Source: Marinococcus halotolerans DSM 16375
GTDB lineage: Bacteria > Bacillota > Bacilli > Bacillales > Marinococcaceae
Direction of reading: 5' to 3'
DNA length: 50,457 bases
Assembly: GCF_000420725.1 (NCBI RefSeq)
Contig: NZ_ATVM01000021.1
Span: forward strand, 1 to 50,457
The notes beneath the pieces are model-generated. The model saw only the letters and a program-made list of their open reading frames with translations. It had not been told where the DNA came from and ran no database searches. This document shows, in pieces, positions 42,625 through 50,120 of the stretch; within the stretch, counting starts at the first letter, position 1; the number at the start of each line of letters is the position of its first letter. Position numbers and translations under genes: made by a program.

Positions 42625-42661
42625 ATTGAAGCCGGAAACACTTAATTTTGAGGTGATCAGG

Positions 42662-43972
42662 GTGGAAAACAAACTTTACGATATAGCAGGAATTGGGCTC
42701 GGGCCGTTTAATCTTGGCATGGCCGCCCTTCTTGAACCAGTGGACGATATAGAAGCCGTGTTTTTAGATGAAAAAGATGAATTTGCCTGGCATCCTGGAA
42801 TGCTGCTCGAAGGAACAGTGCTGAATTCTTCTTTTCTTGCTGACTTGGTGACTTTTGCCGATCCGACGAGCCGTTTTACGTTGTTAAATTATTTGCACAA
42901 GCATAACCGCATGTTTCAGTTCTTTTTTAATAAGCAGCTGAAGGTGCCAAGAAGAGAATACGATTCTTATGGAAAATGGGTGGCCGCCCAGCTTCCTTAT
43001 TGTCTTTTCGGCCAGCGGGTGCTTGAGGTTGCTGACAGCAGCTGGGACGGAGATGCCTGCTACAGAATTACGACGGAAAATACGGGCAGCGGCGAAAAGG
43101 AATATTTTTATACGAAAAATGTAGCGGTCGGAACAGGAGCAGCGCCGATGCTTCCTCCTAATATTGAAAGGCAGAAGAATGATGAGATTTATCATGCGGC
43201 TGATTATTCCTTTCGCAAAGAGGAGCTGAAGAGCGGGGACGAGGTGACGGTTGTTGGCTCCGGCCAGAGTGCAGCAGAGATTTTCCATGACCTCCTGCAG
43301 GACCAGAAGCATTTTCATTACAAGCTCAACTGGTTTACCCGTTCCCCACAGTTTTTCCAGGCTGAGGACGCAAAGGTCGCCCGCGAGATTTTTTCTACGG
43401 ATTTTGTCGAATATTTTCGTTCACTTGACATTAAAACAAGGCTCGAAACTCTGCCGGAGCTTGATCATGCGAGAAAGGGCATTGAGCAGCCCACGCTTGA
43501 AAAAATATACGATCTTCTTTATCATCGTTCTATCGAACGTGAAGATCCAAACGTCGTGCTTCAGGCCGCCACGGAGCTGTCAGATATTCAGTCAGTGGAG
43601 GGAGGCTATCAGCTGAAGCTCCGTCAATGGCAGCAGGATAAAACGTTCCGCTGTTTTTCGGATAAAGTCGTGCTTGCCACCGGGTTTCAGCCGAGTGTCC
43701 CGGAGTGGATTCAGGAATACGGAGAGCTCGTGGAAAAGGAAGACGCGGACCATTATATGATTGATGATTATTACCGTCTTCAGTTCAAGGACGGGCGTGA
43801 CAATCACATATACATGCTCACAAATATCGATCACTCACACGGCACAGCTGCGACGAACTTATCTTTATCCGTCGTAAGAAATCAAACCATCATCAATAAC
43901 CTTTGCGGCTTTGAGCGCTATCCGGTGCAGAAGGATACGGTATTCCAGCGTTTTTCTGCAAAAGAAGAATAA
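42662..43972 (+). CDS. Lysine/ornithine N-monooxygenase (siderophore N-hydroxylase)
   Basis: This 436-residue flavoprotein of the SidA/IucD/PvdA family has the FAD site GIGLGPFNLGMAALL, the substrate region FLDEKDEFAWHPGML, the NADPH site VVGSGQSAAEIFHD and TNIDHSHGTAATNLS near the end. It hydroxylates the side-chain amine of lysine or ornithine, a first step to hydroxamate siderophores. No synthetase or acyltransferase gene is beside it. GTG 42662 is chosen since GAGGTGATC, a long match to the 16S end, lies just upstream. No Fur box was found in front of it. Confidence 0.87.
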   Translation: MENKLYDIAGIGLGPFNLGMAALLEPVDDIEAVFLDEKDEFAWHPGMLLEGTVLNSSFLADLVTFADPTSRFTLLNYLHKHNRMFQFFFNKQLKVPRREYDSYGKWVAAQLPYCLFGQRVLEVADSSWDGDACYRITTENTGSGEKEYFYTKNVAVGTGAAPMLPPNIERQKNDEIYHAADYSFRKEELKSGDEVTVVGSGQSAAEIFHDLLQDQKHFHYKLNWFTRSPQFFQAEDAKVAREIFSTDFVEYFRSLDIKTRLETLPELDHARKGIEQPTLEKIYDLLYHRSIEREDPNVVLQAATELSDIQSVEGGYQLKLRQWQQDKTFRCFSDKVVLATGFQPSVPEWIQEYGELVEKEDADHYMIDDYYRLQFKDGRDNHIYMLTNIDHSHGTAATNLSLSVVRNQTIINNLCGFERYPVQKDTVFQRFSAKEE

Positions 43973-43978
43973 GGAAAT

Positions 43979-44012
43979 GGACGTCTCTGCTGAGCGGGAG
44001 GCGTTCTTTTTT
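43979..44012 (+). terminator. Intrinsic terminator of the N-hydroxylase gene
   Basis: A 9-position stem (GGACGTCTC with GAGGCGTTC, two G-U pairs) is followed by T6, six bases after the stop. Confidence 0.7.
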
Positions 44013-44030
44013 CCTCAGGGAGAGAGACAA

Positions 44031-44621
44031 ATGGCGAAAAAGAAATGGTATGTAGTATGGAAAGGAAAAAAGCCGGGCATTTACAGCACCTGGGCTGAAT
44101 GTGAAAAGCAGGTCAAGGGGTTCAAAGGAGCGAGGTTTAAGTCGTTTTCTTCGTATGAAGAAGCAGAGACGGCTTTTAACAATTCCGCTGCAAAACCTGA
44201 AGCTGAAAATGGCAGCTACATAACAGAGAGTATTTCTGTAGACGCCGGTTCCCACGGCAACCCGGGACCGGTAGAATACCGGGGCGTCTACACGAAAACA
44301 GAAGAGATTGTGTTCGCACATCCCGGGTTTAAAAAGGGCACAAACAATATAGCGGAATTCCTTGGGATCGTGCATGCACTCCGGTACTTAAAAGACAAGG
44401 AAAGCGGAATGCCTGTGTATTCAGATTCAGCGACAGCCATCGGCTGGGTCGAAAAGAAAAAAGCAAATTCGACGCTGGTGGAAGACGCGGACAGCCGGGA
44501 AATTTGGGAAGAGATCCGCCGGGCGGAAAACTGGCTGCGGGAGCATACGTGGGACAACCCGATTTATAAATGGGATACAAATAACTGGGGAGAAATTAAA
44601 GCGGATTATCAGCGCAAGTAA
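44031..44621 (+). CDS. Ribonuclease H with N-terminal viroplasmin domain
   Basis: This 196-residue protein has a viroplasmin/hybrid-binding domain (about 4-50, WYVVWKGKKPGIYSTW) and an RNase HI domain (about 64-196). Catalytic acids are visible at Asp71 (SVDAGSHGNPG), Glu109 (NNIAEFLG), Asp132 (VYSDSATA) and Asp192 near the end. It cleaves RNA in RNA-DNA hybrids. ATG 44031 follows AGGGAGAG; the frame is open further upstream into the N-hydroxylase gene but that part is not conserved. It is followed 16 bases later by an LLM oxidoreductase gene. Confidence 0.9.
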   Translation: MAKKKWYVVWKGKKPGIYSTWAECEKQVKGFKGARFKSFSSYEEAETAFNNSAAKPEAENGSYITESISVDAGSHGNPGPVEYRGVYTKTEEIVFAHPGFKKGTNNIAEFLGIVHALRYLKDKESGMPVYSDSATAIGWVEKKKANSTLVEDADSREIWEEIRRAENWLREHTWDNPIYKWDTNNWGEIKADYQRK

Positions 44622-44637
44622 AGAAAGAGGGGAAACC

Positions 44638-45654
44638 ATGAAACTGAGTATACTTGATCAATCCATCATGCCCTACGGAGAGTCGCCGGAAAGCACATTC
44701 GTCTGGACCGGAGAATATGCCCGTATCGCTGAAGAACTAGGGTACCACCGATTCTGGGTCTCTGAGCACCACGGAACTAAGCACATAGCCGGAAGCGCCC
44801 CGGAAGTATTAATTGCCCACCTGGCTGCCCGCACCACACGAATGAAAATTGGATCAGGTGCAGTGCTGCTTCCGCACTACAGCGCGTTTAAAGTGGCTGA
44901 AGTATTTGAGGTGCTGGCTTCTCTTTACAAAGGTCGTATTGATCTGGGCCTCGGCAGAGCGCCGGGAGCTATGCCGAACGTTACCCGGGCGCTGCATGAA
45001 GGAGGCTCAAGAAATGCAGCCAGGTATCCCGGACAGCTGAAAGAGCTGCTTACTTTTTTGTCCCCGGAAGGAAATAAATACGAAGGGCTGTATGATTACG
45101 CTCCGGTAACGCCACGTGCTCAGGTGAAGCCGGCAGTCTGGATTCTCGGCTCAAGCCGGGACAGTGCGAAAACAGCAGCGGAAAACGGACTGCCGTTCTG
45201 CTTTGCGCACTTCATTAACCCGGATGAAGGCTTTCAGGCAGCTGATTATTACCACGAACATTTTCAGCCGTCGGACATCTGCCCGGCTCCCTATTTTATG
45301 CTGGCGGTCTGGGCACTTGCAGCAGAGTCCGAACAGCAGGCGGAAGAATGGAGAGCGGTCAGTGATTATGTTTCTTCAGTAACGGCTAAAGGCCTTGGTC
45401 TGCTCGGCATACCGTCGTATGAAATGATTAAAGACGTTACGTACATGGACGAAGAAAAAGATATGTTTCAAAAGAACCGGTATCATAACGCGGTTGGAAC
45501 GATAGACCAGGTGGAAGAAAAGCTCAAATGGCTTGAAAAAGCTTACGGCGCTGAAGAAATTATGACTGTAGGATTTACTCCGTCATTTGAAGAAAAGGCC
45601 GCTTCGATGCAAAGGGTTGCCGACCGGTTTAAAATAAACAGCCGTCAGGTTTAG
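44638..45654 (+). CDS. LLM-class flavin-dependent oxidoreductase
   Basis: This 338-residue luciferase-like monooxygenase has the family core YHRFWVSEHHGTKHIAGSAPEVL (quoted by its ends YHRFWVSEHH and SAPEVL), then GSGAVLLPHYSA, GRIDLGLGRAPG and WILGSSRDSA. Relatives use reduced FMN and oxygen on unknown substrates. GAGGGG lies 7 bases before the ATG. It probably shares a transcript with the RNase H gene upstream. Confidence 0.88.
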   Translation: MKLSILDQSIMPYGESPESTFVWTGEYARIAEELGYHRFWVSEHHGTKHIAGSAPEVLIAHLAARTTRMKIGSGAVLLPHYSAFKVAEVFEVLASLYKGRIDLGLGRAPGAMPNVTRALHEGGSRNAARYPGQLKELLTFLSPEGNKYEGLYDYAPVTPRAQVKPAVWILGSSRDSAKTAAENGLPFCFAHFINPDEGFQAADYYHEHFQPSDICPAPYFMLAVWALAAESEQQAEEWRAVSDYVSSVTAKGLGLLGIPSYEMIKDVTYMDEEKDMFQKNRYHNAVGTIDQVEEKLKWLEKAYGAEEIMTVGFTPSFEEKAASMQRVADRFKINSRQV

Positions 45655-45718
45655 AATGAGCCGCGACTTGGGTAAACTTATCTGTGTGATCAAAGATTAT
45701 ATCCAGGAAAGGTGATAT

Positions 45719-46234
45719 ATGATGAGTAAAATAGCAGTAGTCCTTACAGATCTTTTTGAAGATGTGGAATTCACAGACCCGAAAGAAGCATTCGAAAAAG
45801 AAGGTCATGAACTTACCGTCATCGAAAATGAAAAAGGCAAAACAGTAACCGGTAAACAGGGAGAAGCGAAAGTGACCGTTGACGCTTCTATTGAAGATGT
45901 GAAGCCGGAAGACTTTGATGCTCTCCTTATTCCAGGAGGATTTTCTCCGGATCAGCTTCGCGGCGATCAGCGTTTCGTAGATTTTGCCAAATACTTTATG
46001 GATCATGACAAGCCGGTATTTGCGATCTGCCACGGCCCGCAGTTGCTTATTACAGCTAAAGCGCTGGAAGGCCGTAACGCGACAGGATTTAAGTCCATCC
46101 AGACGGACATGGAGTATGCCAAGGCAAAGCTTCATGATGAAGAAGTAGTCGTTTGCAACAACCTGGTTACAAGCCGTCAACCCGATGATATCCCGGCCTT
46201 TAACCGTGAATCGCTGAAACAACTAGCAAAATAA
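45719..46234 (+). CDS. DJ-1/PfpI family protein (YfkM-like)
   Basis: This 171-residue protein has the nucleophile elbow FAICHGPQLL with Cys104 and an upstream acid in LIPGGFSPDQLR. Family members act as glyoxalase/deglycase-type or general stress proteins; B. subtilis YfkM has about the same length. AAAGG lies 6 bases before ATG 45719; the next codon is also ATG and could be the real start. It ends at a terminator. Confidence 0.9.
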   Translation: MMSKIAVVLTDLFEDVEFTDPKEAFEKEGHELTVIENEKGKTVTGKQGEAKVTVDASIEDVKPEDFDALLIPGGFSPDQLRGDQRFVDFAKYFMDHDKPVFAICHGPQLLITAKALEGRNATGFKSIQTDMEYAKAKLHDEEVVVCNNLVTSRQPDDIPAFNRESLKQLAK

Positions 46235-46239
46235 GACCG

Positions 46240-46269
46240 AAAGGCCGGCTGGAAAGCTGGCCTTTTCTT
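46240..46269 (+). terminator. Intrinsic terminator of the DJ-1 gene
   Basis: AAGGCCGGCT with AGCTGGCCTT (one G-U) and a TTTTCTT tail, 6 bases after the stop. Confidence 0.8.
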
Positions 46270-46373
46270 ATTGAATGAGATTAGCAAATGAAGGTCCAGG
46301 GTGAGCACATAAACAGGAAATCGTATGAAGAAATGTTATAATTAACAGTACATGAGAGATTGGGGTGAATAAC

Positions 46374-46925
46374 ATGGCAGAAGAACAAAACACGAAGCTT
46401 GCCACCTTTGCCGGAGGGTGCTTCTGGTGTATGGTAGGCCCTTTTGAACAGGAGGAGGGTGTCTACGACATTATGTCGGGATATACCGGCGGTCATACAG
46501 AAAATCCGACGTACCGGGAAGTGTGTTCAGAAACTACCGGTCACGTAGAAGCTATCCAGATGAAATATGACCCATCGGTGGTATCCTATGAACGGCTGCT
46601 TGAAATATTTTGGCGCCAGATTGACCCTACAGACCCGGGTGGTCAGTTTAATGACCGCGGGGAATCATATACGACGAATATCTTTTACCACGATGAAGAA
46701 CAGCACAGGCTTGCAGAAGCCTCCAAACAGGAGCTTGATGAGAACGGTCCGTTTGAAAAGCCGGTAGTAACGAGAATCAGGGAAGCCGGGGTGTTCTATC
46801 CGGCCGAGGAATATCATCAGGATTATCATCACAAAAATCGTTTTCACTATATGATGTACCGGAAGGGCTCCGGCCGCGAAGGATTTATAAACAATTACTG
46901 GAGTGAGCAGAATGAGCACCAATAA
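46374..46925 (+). CDS. msrA: Peptide-methionine (S)-S-oxide reductase
   Basis: This 183-residue enzyme has the catalytic motif GGCFWCM (nucleophile Cys16) and typical [12 protein letters not shown] and [15 protein letters not shown] segments. It reduces methionine-S-sulfoxide in proteins with thioredoxin. ATG 46374 follows GGGGTG by about 7 bases; a GTG three codons earlier overlaps that site. It overlaps the start of msrB by 14 bases, forming an msrA-msrB operon. Confidence 0.95.
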   Translation: MAEEQNTKLATFAGGCFWCMVGPFEQEEGVYDIMSGYTGGHTENPTYREVCSETTGHVEAIQMKYDPSVVSYERLLEIFWRQIDPTDPGGQFNDRGESYTTNIFYHDEEQHRLAEASKQELDENGPFEKPVVTRIREAGVFYPAEEYHQDYHHKNRFHYMMYRKGSGREGFINNYWSEQNEHQ

Positions 46926-47355
46926 AAAATACAGTACAGAAGAACTGAAACAGCGTTTAACCCCGATGCAGTATGAAGTAACTCAAAATGACGCCACTGA
47001 GCGCCCGTTTGAAAATGAATACTGGAACCATAAAGAGGAAGGCCTGTATGTAGACGTGGTCTCCGGAGAGCCTTTGTTCAGTTCAAAGGATAAATTTGAT
47101 TCCAACTGTGGGTGGCCGAGCTTTACCATGCCATTAAAGGAAAGCGAAGTTAAAGAAAACTTTGATGATTCTTTAGGGATGAGGAGAACAGAAGTCCGCA
47201 GCGACGAAGCAGATTCCCACCTTGGACACGTATTTCCGGATGGGCCTGAACCAACAGGTTTACGGTATTGTATCAATTCGGCCGCTCTTAAATTTATCCC
47301 GGTCAATGAGCTTGAAGAGCAGGGTTACAGCGAATATCTGTACCTGTTCAAATAA
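46912..47355 (+). CDS. msrB: Peptide-methionine (R)-S-oxide reductase
   Basis: This 147-residue enzyme has [10 protein letters not shown] and the catalytic [11 protein letters not shown] (Cys120). The two CxxC pairs that bind zinc in some MsrB proteins are missing, so it is the zinc-free form. It reduces methionine-R-sulfoxide. ATG 46912 follows GGAGTG by 6 bases and overlaps the msrA end, so translation is coupled. Confidence 0.95.
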   Translation: MSTNKKYSTEELKQRLTPMQYEVTQNDATERPFENEYWNHKEEGLYVDVVSGEPLFSSKDKFDSNCGWPSFTMPLKESEVKENFDDSLGMRRTEVRSDEADSHLGHVFPDGPEPTGLRYCINSAALKFIPVNELEEQGYSEYLYLFK

Positions 47356-47459
47356 AAAAGAGGTTTTTTCAGCCTGAAAAAGGGTAAATTATACTTTGGA
47401 AGGCTGCAACTATGAGAAAACATCAATTGCACTAAACAGACGACAGGAGGAATTTATTC

Positions 47460-47909
47460 ATGGAACGCGTAAGAGAAAACGATCCTAAAGTACAGGAATT
47501 AATCGACGGCCTAAACGTCGACTTAGCACACGAATATGCAGCAGCTATCATGTATACAAACTATGCAGCTGTGGTTTCCGGCATTCACACACCAATGCTC
47601 AAACCATTGTTTGAAGATGAAATCGGTGACGAGCAGGGCCACGCTCAATACCTTGCTTCTAAAATCCGTACGCTTGGTGGCACACCAACCACAAAACCTG
47701 CTGATGTGAAGCAGACGTTCCAGGTACGTGAAATGCTTGAAGCTGCCCGTGACGCTGAAGCAGACACGATTGAGCGCTATACAAAACGCGCCCAGCAGGC
47801 AGAAGAGCTGAACATGATCGAGCTTCAAAACAAACTTGAAGACCTTATTTCTGATGAGACCGGTCATAAAGAACAAATTGAACGCATTCTCGAAGATTCT
47901 GATCTGTAA
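47460..47909 (+). CDS. Ferritin-like diiron protein
   Basis: This 149-residue helical protein has a bacterioferritin-like layout. Glu and His ligands are likely in AHEYAAAIMYTNYA, EIGDEQGHAQYL, DTIERYTKRA and DETGHKEQIERIL, one set per helix. It may store iron or protect against peroxide; haem-binding Met is not obvious. AGGAGG lies just before the ATG at 47460 and a strong terminator follows, so it is monocistronic. Confidence 0.85.
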   Translation: MERVRENDPKVQELIDGLNVDLAHEYAAAIMYTNYAAVVSGIHTPMLKPLFEDEIGDEQGHAQYLASKIRTLGGTPTTKPADVKQTFQVREMLEAARDAEADTIERYTKRAQQAEELNMIELQNKLEDLISDETGHKEQIERILEDSDL

Positions 47910-47915
47910 GATAGA

Positions 47916-47946
47916 GAAAAAAAGCCGCCGAAAGGCGGTTTTTTTA
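47916..47946 (+). terminator. Intrinsic terminator of the ferritin-like gene
   Basis: AAAGCCGCC pairs with GGCGGTTTT around a GAAA tetraloop and ends in seven T. Confidence 0.92.
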
Positions 47947-48059
47947 TTGTATAGAGATATACCTTTGGATTTATTTGACAGAAAGTTCAAAAAATTAACA
48001 GAGGAAATATATAAGGATGGCATGGACATATCCGGATGGCAGCCATCCCTGCAGCTCTA

Positions 48060-48221
48060 TTAGTTGGCTCGTTTTTTAGTGCCCGGGCGGACATATACTT
48101 CCTTGGATTTTTTTTCATCAAGTCTGCGGTCTATTGAATCAAGTGCCTGCTTATTGCCCTTGAGTTCATTTTTATTTGCTTCCATCAAGTCTTCAAATGA
48201 AAGTCTCTGTGGTTTTCTCAT
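48060..48221 (-). CDS. FbpB-family small basic protein
   Basis: A 53-residue ORF on the minus strand starts MRKPQRLSFEDLMEANKNE and ends RPGTKKRAN. The opening RKPQRLSFEDL and the IDRRLDEKKS helix fit FbpB-type small basic proteins. In B. subtilis FbpB works with the sRNA FsrA to shut down iron-rich proteins when iron is scarce and is Fur-regulated. Here GGGAG lies about 8 bases before ATG 48221, and a TTGTCA-16-TAAACT promoter lies upstream, but I see no Fur box. It faces the ferritin-like gene. Confidence 0.75.
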   Translation of the reverse strand: MRKPQRLSFEDLMEANKNELKGNKQALDSIDRRLDEKKSKEVYVRPGTKKRAN

Positions 48222-48264
48222 GCGAACATCTCCCTTTCTTTCTGTTATACTCCTGCTGACAATT

Positions 48265-48292
48265 AGTTTACCCTATATTACTCGTTTGACAA
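48265..48292 (-). promoter_or_regulatory. Possible promoter of the fbpB-like gene
   Basis: On the minus strand TTGTCA (48287-48292) and TAAACT (48265-48270) are 16 bases apart, about 45 bases before the start codon. Confidence 0.45.
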
Positions 48293-48437
48293 ACCATAAA
48301 ATTATGAAAATGTGATAAAAAACACAATAGCTTTCAGACAGGTAGATTTTTTTTGATAAGATAAAGTAAAAAAGAATAAATTCATGTAAAATGTGGTATA
48401 GGTAATAATATATGCAAAGCCGAAAGGATGGATAGTG

Positions 48438-48866
48438 ATGGCAGAGGAAAATGGAAACACAGCACTCAAAATTGGTTTAATCCTTGGAGGCGTCGTCTCC
48501 GTTATTGTTTTACTCAGCACCCGTAAAACCCGTTCTCCTATTGTAGGCGGAACGAAACAAACAGCTTCTACATTGAACAGCACATCCCAGTTTCTTTCAG
48601 AGAACAGGGAATCGATTATTTCTACATTAAGAGAGACATCAAATTATTATTCTGAGCTCCTCCAGTCGGCAAGCACAGATATCCAGGAAATCGTCAACCG
48701 GGTGAACAGCCTGAAAGAAACGTTGATGAAAGCAAAAACGACGACGCTTGAAACTACCGGCGAATTAAAAGAATTAAAAGAAGAAAGCACGGCTATTGAA
48801 AGCAGTTCTTCAAACAGCGGCTCAGACCAGCTGCAGAGTGCTGAAAATACTCAGTCCTCTTCATAA
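48438..48866 (+). CDS. Membrane-anchored coiled-coil protein (YtxH/DUF948-like), unknown function
   Basis: The 142-residue product has one N-terminal membrane helix (about 9-28, LKIGLILGGVVSVIVLL) and then a long helical region (about 45-110) with regular hydrophobic spacing. It ends in a Ser-rich tail. The form resembles YtxH or DUF948 proteins, but no clear family motif is seen. AAAGGA lies 9 bases before ATG 48438; the GTG one codon earlier is possible. It lies directly before the IS3 element. Confidence 0.7.
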   Translation: MAEENGNTALKIGLILGGVVSVIVLLSTRKTRSPIVGGTKQTASTLNSTSQFLSENRESIISTLRETSNYYSELLQSASTDIQEIVNRVNSLKETLMKAKTTTLETTGELKELKEESTAIESSSSNSGSDQLQSAENTQSSS

Positions 48867-48924
48867 TAAAAAGCAGGTTCATTCATTTGAACTGACCCAA
48901 AGAAATGAGACAAGAAAAAAACAC

Positions 48925-49779
48925 CTATGCGGCCGTCGTCCGGAATTCCACCGGACTGTGGTCGTTTAATTTGGTAAATGGTCGTATGTAATTATAATAA
49001 TACATGTACGAATCGACTTTTTCGACTATAATAGAAGATGTAAGGGGCATCCGTACGCGGATGCTGAATTCTTCCGACTTTAGCGAGGAATGGAAGGATT
49101 CGATCATGGCATTATCAAAGCAGTTTCCTTTCCGGGACATGCTTGTGATAATGCCTTTTTCTTTGGCTGCTTGCTGAAACGCGCGTGAGGTATACTGGGA
49201 ACCCTGATCACTGTGCAGGAGGAGACCGTAGGTCTCCCGGCCCCGACAGGCCGCTTCCAACGTATCCAGCACCAGACTCGTCTCTTGCGTATCCCGTAGC
49301 TGATACGCCACTAATTCATTATTGTATACATCCATGATCGTAGATAAATACCACATCTTCTCTCCATATGGCAGGTACGTAATGTCCGTAACCCATTTTT
49401 GGTTGGGACGATCAGCTGTAAATTCCTGCTGAAGGAGGTTCGGCACCGTCTGATGGGTTTCTCCCGTCGGCCGGGTCCGTTTCTTCGGCTTGACCTGGCA
49501 TTGGAGCTGATACTTCTGCATCACGCGTTGGGCGGTTTTCCGATTGATCCTGATCCCATAGTCTTTTCGGAGAAGAGCCGCCACCTTGCGGTGCCCCAGC
49601 CAATAGCGATACCGTCGGCAGATATCCATAATGATTTGGTGGAGGGCAGGAATCTCACGGGAACGTTTTTTCCACCGGTAGTAGGTGGCCCGTGAAATGC
49701 CGAAGGCATCACACATCGCCTGCACGCCATAGAGATGTTTATTCGTCTCCATCACTTCGACGATGACTTCCGGAACCAC
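48925..49779 (-). CDS. IS3-family transposase OrfB (DDE integrase)
   Basis: This 284-residue protein has an HTH_21-type N-terminus (YGVQAMCDAFGISRATYYRWK) and an rve-type integrase core. The catalytic triad is visible in WVTDITYLP (Asp), LLHSDQGSQYTS (Asp) and NAMIESFHSSLKSE (Glu). It looks complete. The GTG start at 49779 lies inside the end of orfA (28-base overlap) and directly follows AAAGGAG, so it may be made by coupling or by frameshifting from OrfA, as in other IS3 elements. Confidence 0.9.
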   Translation of the reverse strand: MVPEVIVEVMETNKHLYGVQAMCDAFGISRATYYRWKKRSREIPALHQIIMDICRRYRYWLGHRKVAALLRKDYGIRINRKTAQRVMQKYQLQCQVKPKKRTRPTGETHQTVPNLLQQEFTADRPNQKWVTDITYLPYGEKMWYLSTIMDVYNNELVAYQLRDTQETSLVLDTLEAACRGRETYGLLLHSDQGSQYTSRAFQQAAKEKGIITSMSRKGNCFDNAMIESFHSSLKSEEFSIRVRMPLTSSIIVEKVDSYMYYYNYIRPFTKLNDHSPVEFRTTAA

Positions 49780-50087
49780 CTCCTTTCGATGGCATTGGCC
49801 TTTCCCATCAGATCATCTCTCATTTCGTAATATGCCACTTTCTTTCGCAGCTGCTCGATTTCTGTTCCCTCGTCAGGCCCTTTACCGAAGGTATATTGTT
49901 TTCCCGGCGGCTGGGCCAGGCGGTGGAAGGCTCCCTGTTTATACCACCGGACCCATGTTTTAATCTGGGATTCATTTTTAATCCCAAACTGCTTCATGAG
50001 TTCCTGGTTGGAGGTTTGCCCCTCCAATTTCAAGCGAATGACTTCGCGCTTCACATCTTCCGGACAAAATCGATTGGTTCCCGTCAA
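49752..50087 (-). CDS. IS3-family transposase OrfA
   Basis: This 111-residue protein has an N-terminal helix-turn-helix (TSNQELMKQFGIKNESQIKTW) and a leucine-rich helical end (IEQLRKKVAYYEM) for pairing with OrfB. It starts at TTG 50087, with GGAGG 8 bases upstream. I see no A6G-type slippery site; GAAAGGAGG near the overlap is the only candidate. Confidence 0.85.
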   Translation of the reverse strand: MTGTNRFCPEDVKREVIRLKLEGQTSNQELMKQFGIKNESQIKTWVRWYKQGAFHRLAQPPGKQYTFGKGPDEGTEIEQLRKKVAYYEMRDDLMGKANAIERRWFRKSSSK

Positions 50088-50120
50088 AAAAACACCTCCA
50101 GATCATCGTTAATACTACAT

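Larger units (their letters stand above)
48888..50120 (-). mobile_element. IS3-family insertion sequence A, probably 5'-truncated
   Basis: The end TGAACTGACCCAAAGAAATGAGACA (48888-48912; only its first part TGAACTGACCC is needed for recognition) reads inward. orfB and orfA follow on the minus strand. The matching other end is not found before 50121, where the inward end of another element begins. The upstream leader of orfA is cut about 30 bases before its start, so element B seems to have inserted there. Confidence 0.75.

Noticed and set aside
43893-44375. Minus-strand ORF of 160 codons
   Set aside because: It is antisense to the N-hydroxylase and RNase H genes, has no conserved motif or ribosome site, and crosses a terminator.
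46983-47306. Minus-strand ORF inside msrB
   Set aside because: It is a shadow of msrB, which has clear catalytic motifs.
47836-48063. Plus-strand ORF of 75 codons after the ferritin-like gene
   Set aside because: It overlaps the end of the ferritin-like gene and its strong terminator, has no ribosome site and a composition unlike its neighbours.
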